64,000 nt of DNA from Tsukamurella sp040611135 (GCF_040611135.1 NZ_JBEXNL010000022.1:16985-80984), one strand, 5' to 3'; counted from the stretch's first letter, positions 24,521 to 33,758 are shown. Numbers and translations: made by a program. Notes: generated by a model not told the origin, from the letters alone.

Positions 24521-26188
24521 GTGGCTAGCACACAGGGGTATCGAGACTTCCTCGCCGCGCGTGACCTGCTGGTCGAGCTCGCCGACGACTACGATGCCGC
24601 TCGCGAGCGGTTCCGTTGGCCGCAGCTCGACGAGTGGAACTTCGCGCTCGACTGGTTCGACCGGGTGGCCGAGAACAACGACGCTCCCGCCCTGTGGATC
24701 GTCGAGGAGGACGGCTCCGAGTCGAAGTTCAGCTACGCGGAGATGAGCGCGCGCAGCAACCGGGTCGCGAACTGGCTCCGCGACCACGGCGTGCAGCCCG
24801 GTGACCGGATCCTGCTCATGCTCAGCAATCAGGTCGAGCTCTGGGACGTGATGCTCGCCGCGATCAAGCTCGGCGCCGTGGTCATCCCCGCGACCACGCT
24901 GCTCGCCGAGGGCGACATCGCCGACCGCATCGCCCGCGGCGGCGCGAAGCACGTCATCGTGCGCAGCGAGCTCGCCGAGCGCGTGCCCGCCGCCGCCGAG
25001 GTCACCAGAATCGCCGTGGGCGCACCCGTCGCCGGCTGGACGTCGTTCGCGGACGCGTACACGGCACCGTCGGACTTCACCCCCTCGCACGTCACGCACG
25101 CCGACGACACCCTGCTGCTGTACTTCACCTCCGGCACCACGAGCGCGCCGAAGCTGGTCGAGCACACCCACGCGAGCTACCCCGTGGGGCACCTCTCGAC
25201 GATGTACTGGATCGGGCTGCGCCCCGGCGACGTCCACCTCAATGTCAGCTCGCCCGGCTGGGCGAAGCACGCGTGGAGCAACGTGTTCACGCCGTGGATC
25301 GCGCAGGCCTGCGTGTTCATCTACAACTACAACAGGTTCGACGCCGCCGCCCTGATGACGCAGATGGAGCGCGCGGGCGTCACCAGCTTCTGCGCGCCAC
25401 CCACGGTGTGGCGCATGCTGATCCAGGCCGACCTCAGCGCCCTGAAGATGCCGCCGCGCGTCGTCGTCGGCGCGGGCGAGCCGCTCAATCCCGAGGTGAT
25501 CTCCCAGGTTCGCGACGCGTGGGGCGTCACCATCCGCGACGGATTCGGGCAGACCGAGACCACGGTGCAGGTGGCGAACACGCCGGGCCAGCCGCTCAAG
25601 GACGGGTCGATGGGCCGCCCGTGCCCCGGGTACGACGTGGTGCTCATCGACCCCGCGACCGGCGAGCAGGGCGTCGACGAAGGCGAGATCTGTCTGCGTC
25701 TCGACCCGCGGCCGCTCGGCCTCATGGTGGGGTACCACGGCGATCCCGAGAAGACCGCGAAGGTCATGGCGGGCGGCGTCTACCACACGGGCGACGTCGC
25801 CGAGGTGGACGCGGACGGCTACCTGACCTACGTGGGCCGCACCGACGATGTCTTCAAGTCCAGTGACTACAAGATCAGCCCGTTCGAGCTGGAATCCGTT
25901 CTGCTGGAGCACGACGCGGTGGCGGAGGCCGCGGTGGTCCCCGCGCCGGACGAGCTGCGCCTCGCGGTGCCGAAGGCGTACATCGTGCTCGCCGACGGCC
26001 ACGCACCCGACGAGGCGACCGCGCAGTCGATCTTCGACCACAGCCGCGAGCACCTCGCGCCCTACAAGCGCGTACGCCGCATCGCCTTCGCCGACCTCCC
26101 GAAGACGATCAGCGGCAAGATCCGCCGGGTCGAGTTGCGCAAGGCCGAGGAGCAGGGCTTGACCTCCGCGGAGTTCCGCGAGTCCTGA
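24521..26188 (+). CDS. Acyl-CoA synthetase (AMP-forming, ACSM/medium-chain type)
   Basis: The protein has 555 residues. Adenylation motifs A3 (LLYFTSGTTSAPKLVEHTH), A5 (DGFGQTETT) and A7/A8 (YHTGDVAEVDADGYLTYVGR, DDVFKSSDYKISPFELES) are intact, as is the catalytic C-terminal Lys in KTISGKIRRVEL. This is the ANL superfamily and closest to ACSM-like medium-chain/acetyl-CoA-synthetase-like enzymes (DEWNFALDWFD, NRVANWLRDHGV). It activates a carboxylic acid with ATP and CoA. The GTG start has a GGAGG Shine-Dalgarno 8 nt upstream. Being divergent from the mms operon over a shared palindrome, it may activate isobutyrate or a related acid for the same pathway. Confidence 0.93.
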   Translation: MASTQGYRDFLAARDLLVELADDYDAARERFRWPQLDEWNFALDWFDRVAENNDAPALWIVEEDGSESKFSYAEMSARSNRVANWLRDHGVQPGDRILLMLSNQVELWDVMLAAIKLGAVVIPATTLLAEGDIADRIARGGAKHVIVRSELAERVPAAAEVTRIAVGAPVAGWTSFADAYTAPSDFTPSHVTHADDTLLLYFTSGTTSAPKLVEHTHASYPVGHLSTMYWIGLRPGDVHLNVSSPGWAKHAWSNVFTPWIAQACVFIYNYNRFDAAALMTQMERAGVTSFCAPPTVWRMLIQADLSALKMPPRVVVGAGEPLNPEVISQVRDAWGVTIRDGFGQTETTVQVANTPGQPLKDGSMGRPCPGYDVVLIDPATGEQGVDEGEICLRLDPRPLGLMVGYHGDPEKTAKVMAGGVYHTGDVAEVDADGYLTYVGRTDDVFKSSDYKISPFELESVLLEHDAVAEAAVVPAPDELRLAVPKAYIVLADGHAPDEATAQSIFDHSREHLAPYKRVRRIAFADLPKTISGKIRRVELRKAEEQGLTSAEFRES

Positions 26189-26199
26189 CGAACATCCCT

Positions 26200-26231
26200 G
26201 CGGCGGCGATCCGGATCCGGGTCGCCGCCGC
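26200..26231. terminator. Strong hairpin between convergent genes
   Basis: GCGGCGGCGA (26200-26209) and TCGCCGCCGC (26222-26231) form a perfect 10-bp stem. The 12-nt loop contains CCGGATCCGG, itself palindromic. It sits between the ends of the acyl-CoA synthetase (+) and TetR (-) genes and likely stops transcription from both sides. No U tract is present. Confidence 0.7.
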
Positions 26232-26237
26232 GCCGGT

Positions 26238-26798
26238 TCAGCGCGGAAGCGCCGGGGCGAGCAACGCGGCGACCGCGGACCGCCATCGAGTCTCGGAATC
26301 ACCTGCGCACCACGCCCACAGCGCCGCGCCGACGATGCCGTAGGCCATGGCCCCCGCGTCGACGCCGGGGCGGATCGCACCCGAGGCCAGACGGTCCGCC
26401 ACCACCGCGATGACCCCCTCGAACCCGGCGGCACCGTCGCCGAGGACCTCGGCCGCCGCGCCGCGCAGCCCCGGGCGCGCGGCGAGCAGTCGCGCCAGCG
26501 CCGTCGACGCGGGCTGCGACAGCCCTGCCAACACCGAACACACTTCCTCCGCGACATCCCCCTTGCGACCGGCGGCGTTCCCCGACTCCGTCGTGAGCAA
26601 GAAGCTGCGGTCCACGACGTAGGCGGCGAGGAAGCCCTCGAAGTCGCCGAAGTGGGCGTGCAGGAGTCCGGTCGCGACGCCGGCCTGCGCCGTCACCGCG
26701 CGACCCGTGAGCCCGTCCACGCCGGCACGCAGGATCACCGCCTCGGCAGCCTCGAACAGACGCTGCCGGGCACCGTCGATCGCGACTCCCCTGGGCAC
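26238..26798 (-). CDS. TetR-family regulator of the divergent monooxygenase
   Basis: The protein has 186 residues. The HTH is at about residues 24-56 (LTGRAVTAQAGVATGLLHAHFG). The rest is the helical effector domain, with a conspicuous Trp-rich end (ALWAWCAGDSETRWRS). GTG at 26798 was chosen because the product then begins with a normal TetR N-terminus and an AGGAT motif lies upstream. It is divergent from the FAD monooxygenase, with a perfect 26-bp inverted repeat between them. It very likely represses both genes until a substrate of the monooxygenase is present. Confidence 0.88.
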   Translation of the reverse strand: MPRGVAIDGARQRLFEAAEAVILRAGVDGLTGRAVTAQAGVATGLLHAHFGDFEGFLAAYVVDRSFLLTTESGNAAGRKGDVAEEVCSVLAGLSQPASTALARLLAARPGLRGAAAEVLGDGAAGFEGVIAVVADRLASGAIRPGVDAGAMAYGIVGAALWAWCAGDSETRWRSAVAALLAPALPR

Positions 26799-26846
26799 GG
26801 CACCGATCCTAGCCCACCTTGCGGCCTTGATGAGCAAGCGTTCATA

Positions 26847-26872
26847 CTTGTTTGAACACTCGTTCAAACAAG
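26847..26872. promoter_or_regulatory. TetR operator
   Basis: CTTGTTTGAAC-ACTC-GTTCAAACAAG is an inverted repeat with perfect 11-bp arms and a 4-bp spacer. Its right end runs into the AAGGAGG Shine-Dalgarno of the monooxygenase, so bound repressor would cover the start region. The shorter core GAACACTCGTTC resembles classical TetR/QacR-type operators for proteins induced by hydrophobic compounds. Confidence 0.85.
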
Positions 26873-26880
26873 GAGGATGC

Positions 26881-28047
26881 ATGGCCGACCACGGACTGCG
26901 CATCGTCATCGCGGGGGCCGGGATCGCCGGACTCGCAGCGGCACTGCGACTGCAGCGCGACGGGCACCGGGTGCTCGTCGTGGAGCGCGCCGCCGAACGC
27001 CGCACCGGCGGCTACCTGGTGAACCTCCTCGGACCGGGCTTCGACGCAGCGGACGCGCTCGGCCTCGCCCCCGCCCTGCGCGAACGGGACCAGGGGATCT
27101 TCACCTCGCGACTCGTCCGCGCCGACGGCTCGACCAAACTGACGATGCCCGCCGCTCTCGCGCAGGAATCAATAGGTTCACATGCCCTGACGGTGTTCCG
27201 TGGGGACCTCGAGGCGGTCCTGTTCGAGGCACTCGGCGATACTGCCGAGCCCCGGTTCGGCACGACTATCACCGCCGTGTCCGACGGTGCCGCGGGCGCC
27301 GGTCCGCTGCACATCGCCCTCAGCGACGGCACCGAGCACGACGCGGACCTGCTGATCGGCGCCGACGGGCTGCACTCCGGTGTCCGCGAGCTGGCCTTCG
27401 GCCCCGCGGACGACTGCCTCCGCTCCCTCGGCCACGCGGTGATCGCGTTCCCGATGGACGGCGCACCGGACGGGCTCCCCGAGCAGACGGCGAGCACGTT
27501 CATCGACGTCGGCCGGACCGCGGCGGTGTTCCGCCCCCGCGACGGCGCACCGTCGGCCTTCTTCACGTACCGGACGAGCGAGGCGCCGCGCGACCCCGTC
27601 GAAGCCCTGAACGCGCACTTCGGCGATCTTTCGGGCCCCGTGCACGAGGCCGCGCGCCGGAGCGCCGACACCGACGACGCGTACGTCGACTCCGTGAGCC
27701 AGGTGGTCATGGACACGTGGTCGCGCGGAGGGGTCGTGCTGCTCGGCGACGCGGCGTGGTGCGTCTCCCTGTTCGCCGGTCACGGCGCGGGGCTCGCGCT
27801 GGCCGGCGCCGACCGGCTCGCAAGGGCGCTCGCCGACCACCCCGGCGACCTCGGAACAGCGTTGCGAACATGGGAATCCGGGCTGCGGTCCGACGTGCGG
27901 ACGCGACAACGAGAGGCCCGCATCGGGATGGCACGGTTCGCGCCGCCCACCCGCGCGCATCAGCGGATGCAGGACCTGATGATTCGGGCGCTCGCGGCGC
28001 CGATCCTCGGACCCGCGCTGCTCCGCGTGATGAACCGCACCCGGTGA
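26881..28047 (+). CDS. FAD-dependent aromatic/polyketide-type monooxygenase
   Basis: The protein has 388 residues and belongs to the PHBH-fold group A flavin monooxygenases. The dinucleotide motif IVIAGAGIAGLAAALRL is at residues 8-24, the DG motif is DADLLIGADGLHSGVR (about residue 155), and the GD motif VVLLGDAAWCVSLFAGHGAGLALAGADRLA is quoted in part (about 285-305). It uses NAD(P)H and O2 to hydroxylate a small aromatic or polyketide-like substrate, or to inactivate an antibiotic (TetX-like). ATG follows AAGGAGG by 5 nt. Control by the divergent TetR suggests a xenobiotic-responsive role. Confidence 0.9.
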   Translation: MADHGLRIVIAGAGIAGLAAALRLQRDGHRVLVVERAAERRTGGYLVNLLGPGFDAADALGLAPALRERDQGIFTSRLVRADGSTKLTMPAALAQESIGSHALTVFRGDLEAVLFEALGDTAEPRFGTTITAVSDGAAGAGPLHIALSDGTEHDADLLIGADGLHSGVRELAFGPADDCLRSLGHAVIAFPMDGAPDGLPEQTASTFIDVGRTAAVFRPRDGAPSAFFTYRTSEAPRDPVEALNAHFGDLSGPVHEAARRSADTDDAYVDSVSQVVMDTWSRGGVVLLGDAAWCVSLFAGHGAGLALAGADRLARALADHPGDLGTALRTWESGLRSDVRTRQREARIGMARFAPPTRAHQRMQDLMIRALAAPILGPALLRVMNRTR

Positions 28048-28164
28048 ACCCGGTTACCGGCGGGTAGCAAGCACTCGTCGCAGACGAAATCCCAGGACGC
28101 CGTCCGGGCTAACGCTGTTAAGTCACGATCGGGCGGGACCTGCGGGACATACACTGGCGGTCTC

Positions 28165-29160
28165 ATGTTGACCTACGTGCTCGACGTCCGCGATCTGTCG
28201 GACGTGCGCTTCGTGCTCGCTCCGATGAGCGAGACGGCGCTGAGCCTGTTCCATCTGAACGGGACGATCAGCACGCCCGCGCACCTGCAGCGGTGGCAGG
28301 ACAACGCGCAGGCGCAACGCGATCGCTATGACCACAGGCTGATCAGCGCGCTGATCGCGCCCGGCCCGGCGATCCCGGACTTCCTGACCCCGCTCCCCAG
28401 GCCGGGCGTCACGCGACCCTCGCTCGACGAGGGCCTCACAGCGATCGCGACGACCGATCCCGAGCTCATTCACACTCAGCTGCAGCAGCTTCGAGAGGGC
28501 GGCGAGCCGTCGCCGCCGCTCCAGCGGCTGCTGGACGACGGCGAGCGCGCAGGGCCACGGATCGCGGGTGCGCTCGAGCGCTACCACCGCGTGGCGATCG
28601 CTCCGGTGTGGGCAGCGGTGAACCGGATCCTCGAGGCGGACATCACTTTCCGCGGACGGGAACTCGCGATGGGCGGGCCGACCCAGTTGTTCGACTCACT
28701 CGCACCGCAACTCGCGTGGGACCGCGACGGCCGACTGCGACTCGACACTGCGTACGCCGGCGAGGAGGGCGAGTTCGCAGCGGCGGGAAGGGGACTGACG
28801 CTGATGCCCAGCGTCTTCGTCACCCGCTTGGTGAGCGCCTACTCCCCCGAGACGGCGGCGCCGCACGTCGGTTACCCGGCGCGCGGCAGCGCGACGCTCG
28901 CAGAGTCGACGCGGGTAGTACCGCCCGGGGCGCTGCGCCGCCTGATCGGCGGGGCGAAAGCCGATGTGCTGCATGCGCTCGTCGAGCCCGTGGCGGTCGG
29001 CGAACTGGCGCGGCGTCTGGAGGTCTCGCCGTCGGCGGTCTCCCAGAGCCTACGCGTGCTCTACGAGAACGGCCTCATCGACCGGGCTCGGAGCGGGCGC
29101 GAGGTGCTCTATCGCAGGACACCCGACGGTGAGCGGTTGGCGCGCGGCCACCGCCCGTGA
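28165..29160 (+). CDS. ArsR-type winged-helix regulator with long N-terminal domain (DUF5937-like)
   Basis: The protein has 331 residues. The first roughly 240 form an uncharacterised domain (VRFVLAPMSETALSLFHLNG at the start is typical of the DUF5937 group). The last roughly 80 form an ArsR-like HTH (AKADVLHALVEPVAVGELARRLEVSPSAVSQSLRVL, quoted in part; about 265-300) with a wing (SGREVLYRRTPDGERLA). No cysteine metal site is present in the HTH. A TACACT -10-like box ends 9 nt before the ATG, so the mRNA may be leaderless. Its target and ligand are unknown. Confidence 0.82.
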   Translation: MLTYVLDVRDLSDVRFVLAPMSETALSLFHLNGTISTPAHLQRWQDNAQAQRDRYDHRLISALIAPGPAIPDFLTPLPRPGVTRPSLDEGLTAIATTDPELIHTQLQQLREGGEPSPPLQRLLDDGERAGPRIAGALERYHRVAIAPVWAAVNRILEADITFRGRELAMGGPTQLFDSLAPQLAWDRDGRLRLDTAYAGEEGEFAAAGRGLTLMPSVFVTRLVSAYSPETAAPHVGYPARGSATLAESTRVVPPGALRRLIGGAKADVLHALVEPVAVGELARRLEVSPSAVSQSLRVLYENGLIDRARSGREVLYRRTPDGERLARGHRP

Positions 29161-29164
29161 TCGA

Positions 29165-29371
29165 TCAGAACCGGAGTGCGGCGGGTCCGGTGTACTCGGG
29201 GTTGGCCGATACGAAGCGCTGCAGGGCGGCGCGGATGCCGGAGGCGGCGAATCCGGAGCGGGGCGCGGCGGTGGGGAGCGCGGCGTCCTCCTGAACGTCG
29301 GCGAGACGGGCGTAAACGGTGCCGGCGGTGGGATCTGCGGTGAGGCTCTTGAAGTCACGGTAGTTGGTCAT
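29165..29371 (-). CDS. Small hypothetical protein, 68 residues
   Basis: The product is MTNYRDFKSLTADPTAGTVY... and ends GPAALRF. It has no signal peptide or membrane helix. It is alpha-helix-rich at the C-terminus (GIRAALQRFVSANPEY) with a flexible Ala/Pro middle. A GGAGAG Shine-Dalgarno lies 10 nt upstream of the ATG. It converges on the ArsR-type gene (4 nt between stops). I do not recognise the family, and it could be species-restricted. Confidence 0.5.
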   Translation of the reverse strand: MTNYRDFKSLTADPTAGTVYARLADVQEDAALPTAAPRSGFAASGIRAALQRFVSANPEYTGPAALRF

Positions 29372-29512
29372 GCCCAATACTCTCCGCGACGCGTGGGACT
29401 GACGCCAATCTTTAAGCAATGAGCTAAAATGTGATCGCGGACACTGTGTGCCGTAACACATTCCGCGCGGGCGCTCGACACGAACCTCGGCACGAGGCCA
29501 CAGGTCACGGAA

Positions 29513-31294
29513 TCAGCGGACCACTTCACGGTGTCCCGCGTCGATCCGGCGGGTCCACCCCTTCCCGTCGAGGTGCTCCAACAGCGGAACCGCCACCCGC
29601 CGACTCGTGCCCAGCACCTGCCGCGCCTCCGAGGTCGTGAAGGGCTGTGGTAACCCCGCCAGCTCCCGCATCGCGAGAGCGAGCGCGCGCGGCGAGAGCA
29701 CCACCCCGTCGGCGATCCGGAGCAGACGCCCCGCGCGCTCCGCCGCGGCGAGCTCGCGGCCGCCGAGCCGGAGCGCCGCCAGGTCGTCCGCGTCGGGCGC
29801 CGCGAAGGGCGCTGCGGCCAACCGGCGCTCGATCTCCGCCACCGCGGTCTCCGCGGGCCCCAGATCGGTACGGTGACCGGGCAGGGCGAGCCGTCCGCCC
29901 TCGCTGTCGAGTCCCGCACCGTCGAGCACGGCCGGCAGCAGGGACGGGTCCGGCAACGAGAGCGTCTCGCTCGCCGCACCGAGCGACAGGCCCGCCGCGA
30001 GCGGATCCCGCTCGTGCAGGTCCGCGACCGCACCACGCAGCCGCGCCTGCCAGGCGTCGAGGGTCTTCTCGTGGATCCACCAGTCCCCGGCCACCCGCAC
30101 GCCGTCCGGGACCTCTGTGCCGTAGCCCAGGTCGACGAGGCGGTCGCGCCGGACCGCGCCGCGGCGGGCGACTTCCGCGAGCAAGTCCCCATCAGCGCCC
30201 CGGTCGGCGAGGGCACCCGCGCGGCGCGCACCGTCACCCCGCCGGAGCAGCGCCGGCGGATCCGCGTCGAGCACCGTCGCTCCGCCGACGATGCGCTTCG
30301 CGCCCGGATCGCGCAGCACCACCGTGTCACCGAGCACCAGCGGCAGGGGGCGGGCAAGAGTCAGGCGCGCGTGCTCGCCGCCGAAGGGCCGTACCCGGGC
30401 GGGGACGGCGGCGGTGCCGGCGTGGACGGTGAGCCATTCCGGGACGCGCGTCTCGGCGTCCGTGAGCGCGAGCCGAGCGTCCACGACGTCCGTCACCGGC
30501 CAGAGGCCGGGCGCGAGCAGCCCATCACCCCGGCGGATGTCCTCGACCGCGACGCCGCGGAGGTTGACCGCGATGCGCGAGACCGGGCCGACCTCGTCCC
30601 GGGCCGCGCCGTGCCGCTGCAGACCGCGCACCACGACCCTCCGTGTCCCGGCAGCGCCGACGAGCTCGAGCTCGTCTCCCACGCGCACCGTACCCGCGGC
30701 GAGCGTACCGGTGACGACGGTGCCCGCACCCACGACACTGAACGCCCGGTCGATCCAGATCCGTACGCGGGCAGCGGGGTCGGGCGCGGGAACGCCCGCA
30801 AGGACACCGTCGAGCGCCGACCGCAGCGCATCGAGGCCCTCCCCCGTCGTCGCCGAGACCGCGACGGTCGGCGCGTCCGCGAGCCCGGTACCGGCGAGCC
30901 GCGCCCGCGCCTGCTCACGCACCGCGGCCACGCGGGCGGGGGCTCGATCGGTCTTGGTGATCACGACCAGTCCGTGCCGGATGCCCAGGGCGGCCACGGC
31001 GTCGCGGTGGTCGTCGGACTGCGCGCTCCACCCCTCGTCGGCGGCGACCACGAAGCAGACGACCGGCACGGGCCCGAGTCCGGCGAGCATGTTGCCGAGG
31101 AAGCGCTCGTGCCCGGGCACGTCGACGAAGGCAGTCTCCCGGCCGGACGGCAGCGCGGTCCACGCGAATCCGAGGTCGATCGTCAGTCCGCGCCGCTGCT
31201 CCTCCGCCCAGCGGTCGGGTTCGATCCCCGTGAGCGCACGCACGAGCGTGGACTTGCCGTGATCGACGTGACCCGCGGTGGCTACGACGTCCAC
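29513..31294 (-). CDS. selB: Selenocysteine-specific elongation factor SelB
   Basis: The protein has 593 residues. The EF-Tu-like GTPase domain begins with ATAGHVDHGKST (G1), then LTIDLGFAW, DVPGHERF (G3) and ITKTD (G4, NKxD variant). Domains II/III follow (FSVVGAGTVVTGTLAAG). The C-terminal winged-helix repeats that bind SECIS RNA occupy about residues 370-593. It delivers Sec-tRNA to the ribosome at UGA codons next to a SECIS element. The GTG start at 31294 lies inside selA, giving a 13-bp overlap and hence tight coupling. Together with selA and tRNA-Sec it forms one unit. Confidence 0.95.
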   Translation of the reverse strand: MDVVATAGHVDHGKSTLVRALTGIEPDRWAEEQRRGLTIDLGFAWTALPSGRETAFVDVPGHERFLGNMLAGLGPVPVVCFVVAADEGWSAQSDDHRDAVAALGIRHGLVVITKTDRAPARVAAVREQARARLAGTGLADAPTVAVSATTGEGLDALRSALDGVLAGVPAPDPAARVRIWIDRAFSVVGAGTVVTGTLAAGTVRVGDELELVGAAGTRRVVVRGLQRHGAARDEVGPVSRIAVNLRGVAVEDIRRGDGLLAPGLWPVTDVVDARLALTDAETRVPEWLTVHAGTAAVPARVRPFGGEHARLTLARPLPLVLGDTVVLRDPGAKRIVGGATVLDADPPALLRRGDGARRAGALADRGADGDLLAEVARRGAVRRDRLVDLGYGTEVPDGVRVAGDWWIHEKTLDAWQARLRGAVADLHERDPLAAGLSLGAASETLSLPDPSLLPAVLDGAGLDSEGGRLALPGHRTDLGPAETAVAEIERRLAAAPFAAPDADDLAALRLGGRELAAAERAGRLLRIADGVVLSPRALALAMRELAGLPQPFTTSEARQVLGTSRRVAVPLLEHLDGKGWTRRIDAGHREVVR

Positions 31295-32577
31295 GCCGAC
31301 GCCCGCTCGACGGCAGCGGCCACGGCCGCATCGGAGTCCTCCGGTACGCATCGCAGATCGATCAGGCAGGCCCCGTCGGAGACGCGCGGCAGCACGGCGG
31401 GATCGCCCGCGCGGAGCGGCGCCGCGAGCCCCTCCGGCAGCCGGACCGCCCAGCCCGGCAACGGGACTCCCGGTGCACCTCCACCACCGACCCTGCCGTC
31501 GTGCGGGACGACGGTGCCGCCGACGCGCTCGGCGAGTCGCTCCGCGCGGCGGCGCAGCCCGTCAGGTTCGGCGTGCAGGTACGCGATCGCCGGCGCCTGC
31601 GGCCCGCCGACGGTGGCCTCCAGCGCCGCGAGCACCAGCTTGTCGGCGCGCACCGCGCGGGCGAGCGGGTGCTGTGCGAGACGCTGCACGAGATCCGCAC
31701 GGCCGAGGACGATTCCGGCCTGCGGGCCGCCGAGGAGCTTGTCGCCGCTCGCGGTCACCAGGTCGGCGCCCGCGGCGAGCGCGGACGCGGCGTCGGGCTC
31801 CCCCGGCAACGCTGGATCCGCGGCGAGCAGGCCGCTGCCCAGGTCCATGACCAGCGGGACGTCGCCGCACACCTCGCGGAGTTCGGGGAGCCCGACCTCG
31901 GCGGTGAAGCCCTCGACGCGGAAGTTGCTGGGGTGCACCTTGAGGACGCATCCGGTGTCGGGGCCGATCGCCTCGGCGTAGTCGCGGGCGTGGGTGCGGT
32001 TCGTGGTGCCGATCTCCCGTAGCCGGGCGCCGGTGGAGGCGATGAGATCGGGCAGGCGGAAGCCCGCGCCGATCTCGATCAGCTCGCCGCGGCTGATCAC
32101 CACCTCGCTGCCGGCGGCGAGCGCGGTGGTCGCGAGCACGAGTGCCGCCGCCCCGTTGTTGACCACGAGGGCGTCCTCCGCGACCGGGCACGCCGCGAGC
32201 AGTGCCGCTCGGGCCGCCACGCCGCGCTTGCTCCGCATGCCGGTCACCAGATCGAGCTCCACGTCGACATAGCCGGCGGCGTCGACCAGCGCCGCAACAG
32301 CAGCCGGCGACAGCGGCGCCCGGCCGAGGTTGGTGTGCACCACGACGCCGGTCGCGTTGAGCACGGGGTGCAGGGACGACGGGGCCGTCGCGGCGAGGTC
32401 GCGCTCGATCGCGCCCGAGACGGCCTCGGGCGCCAACTCGCCCCGGCGAGCCGCGTCCTGGGCCCGCGCGATCGCGGCGCGGACCCGCCGCTCGCCCAGC
32501 CGCGCCGCCGCCGCGACGAGCGCCGGCTCGGCGAGCAGCCGATCGGTGCGGGGAATCCGCCTGCGGGGATCCGTCAC
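31282..32577 (-). CDS. selA: L-seryl-tRNA(Sec) selenium transferase SelA
   Basis: The protein has 431 residues. The bacterial SelA signature NATGVVVHTNLGRAPLS (about 69-85) and the PLP-lysine segment VTASGDKLLGGPQAGI (Lys about residue 280) are intact. It converts Ser-tRNA(Sec) to Sec-tRNA(Sec) using selenophosphate from SelD, as a decameric PLP enzyme. The GTG start has a perfect GGAGG 6 nt upstream. It lies 33 nt downstream of the tRNA-Sec gene on the same strand, so the two may share a transcript. Confidence 0.96.
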   Translation of the reverse strand: MTDPRRRIPRTDRLLAEPALVAAAARLGERRVRAAIARAQDAARRGELAPEAVSGAIERDLAATAPSSLHPVLNATGVVVHTNLGRAPLSPAAVAALVDAAGYVDVELDLVTGMRSKRGVAARAALLAACPVAEDALVVNNGAAALVLATTALAAGSEVVISRGELIEIGAGFRLPDLIASTGARLREIGTTNRTHARDYAEAIGPDTGCVLKVHPSNFRVEGFTAEVGLPELREVCGDVPLVMDLGSGLLAADPALPGEPDAASALAAGADLVTASGDKLLGGPQAGIVLGRADLVQRLAQHPLARAVRADKLVLAALEATVGGPQAPAIAYLHAEPDGLRRRAERLAERVGGTVVPHDGRVGGGGAPGVPLPGWAVRLPEGLAAPLRAGDPAVLPRVSDGACLIDLRCVPEDSDAAVAAAVERASAWTS

Positions 32578-32610
32578 GCGGCCTCCTCTGCTCGTCCGTC
32601 CGCCGGAAGG

Positions 32611-32706
32611 TGGCGGAGGTGGACGGGAATCGAACCCGCCAGGCCGAGATACTCGACCTCACCGGTTTTGAAGACCGGGGGGCCCACCAGGAACCCGGAC
32701 ACCTCC
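32611..32706 (-). tRNA. selC: tRNA-Sec (UCA anticodon)
   Basis: The gene is 96 nt including an encoded CCA (32611-32613). Acceptor GGAGGTG pairs with CACCTCC, the anticodon stem-loop is CCGGT-CTTCAAA-ACCGG with UCA at 32669-32671, and the variable arm is long (GGTCGAG...CTCGGCC). The T arm is CGGG-TTCGATT-CCCG. The very long variable arm, long D stem and UCA anticodon are diagnostic for selenocysteine tRNA. It lies between selD (divergent, starting at 32769) and selA (same strand). Confidence 0.95.
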
Positions 32707-32768
32707 GCCGACCAACATAGACCCCGACGCCCGCCTCCGGGGTTCGGTCGGCGCGCTAGCGTGGTGCC

Positions 32769-33758
32769 ATGACCGCAGACCCGGCCCGGCTCACCTCCTT
32801 CGCGCACGGCGGCGGTTGCGCCTGCAAGATCCCTCCCGGTGAACTCGAGGACGCGGTGCGGGGCCTGCAGGGTCAAGTCGCCCCGGACGTCCTGGTGGGG
32901 CTGGACGACGGTGACGACGCCGCGGCGGTCCGGCTGTCCGACGATCTGGCCGTGCTCTCCACCGCGGACTTCTTCACCCCCGTGGTGGACGACGCCTTCG
33001 ACTGGGGCCGGATCGCCGCCGCCAACGCCCTCTCGGACGTCTACGCGATGGGCGGCCGGCCGGTGATGGCCATCAACCTCGTGGGCTGGCCCCGCGAGCA
33101 GCTGCCGATGGAGCTGATGACCGAAGTGCTGCGCGGGGGCCTGGCCGTGGCGCAGAAGGCCGCGTGTCCGGTGATCGGCGGCCACAGCATCGACGACCCG
33201 GAGCCCAAGTACGGCATGGCCGTGACCGGCGTCGCGCATCCGGACCGGCTGCTGCGCAACGACTCCGCCGTCGCGGGGCTGCCGCTCACGCTGACCAAGC
33301 CGATCGGCGTGGGGCTGCTCAACAACCGGCACAAGCGCACGGGCGAGGTCTTCGAGGCAGCGATCGCGACGATGACGACGCTCAACCGGGATGCGGCCGC
33401 CGCCGCGCTCTCGGCGGGGGCGCGGGCCGCCACCGACGTCACCGGGTTCGGCCTGCTCGGGCACCTGTTCAAGATGTGCCGGGCCTCGGGTGTCGCGGCG
33501 GAGATCGACGCCGCCGCCGTCCCGCTGGTCGACGGTGCGCGCGAGGCCCTGCGGGACGGATTCGTCTCGGGCGGCACCCGCCGCAACCTGGACTGGGTGG
33601 CGCCACACCTCGAGGTCGACGGGGCGAGCGACAACGATCTGCTGTTCCTCGCCGACGCGCAGACCTCGGGCGGCCTGCTCGTGGTGGGCGAGGTACCGGG
33701 CTACCCGGTGATCGGCCGCACCGTCACCGGGCCGGCCGGGCGCATCGTCATCCGGTGA
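32769..33758 (+). CDS. selD: Selenide, water dikinase (selenophosphate synthetase)
   Basis: The protein has 329 residues. The glycine-rich active site HGGGCACKI places Cys17, Cys19 and Lys20 at the same positions as in E. coli; position 17 is Cys (TGC), not selenocysteine. AIRS-type ATP-binding segments follow (DDAAAVRLSDDLAVLSTADFF, DVTGFGLLGHL, AQTSGGLLVVG). It makes selenophosphate from selenide and ATP, the Se donor for SelA. It is divergent from tRNA-Sec/selA/selB and overlaps the convergent NrfD-like gene by 11 bp. Confidence 0.96.
   Translation: MTADPARLTSFAHGGGCACKIPPGELEDAVRGLQGQVAPDVLVGLDDGDDAAAVRLSDDLAVLSTADFFTPVVDDAFDWGRIAAANALSDVYAMGGRPVMAINLVGWPREQLPMELMTEVLRGGLAVAQKAACPVIGGHSIDDPEPKYGMAVTGVAHPDRLLRNDSAVAGLPLTLTKPIGVGLLNNRHKRTGEVFEAAIATMTTLNRDAAAAALSAGARAATDVTGFGLLGHLFKMCRASGVAAEIDAAAVPLVDGAREALRDGFVSGGTRRNLDWVAPHLEVDGASDNDLLFLADAQTSGGLLVVGEVPGYPVIGRTVTGPAGRIVIR

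Noticed and set aside
28165..29160. Metal-sensing ArsR role for the DUF5937-like regulator
   Set aside because: The HTH lacks the cysteine pairs of metal-responsive ArsR proteins, and the long N-terminal domain is of another kind.
32769..33758. SelD as a second selenoprotein
   Set aside because: The catalytic position 17 is TGC (Cys); there is no in-frame TGA.
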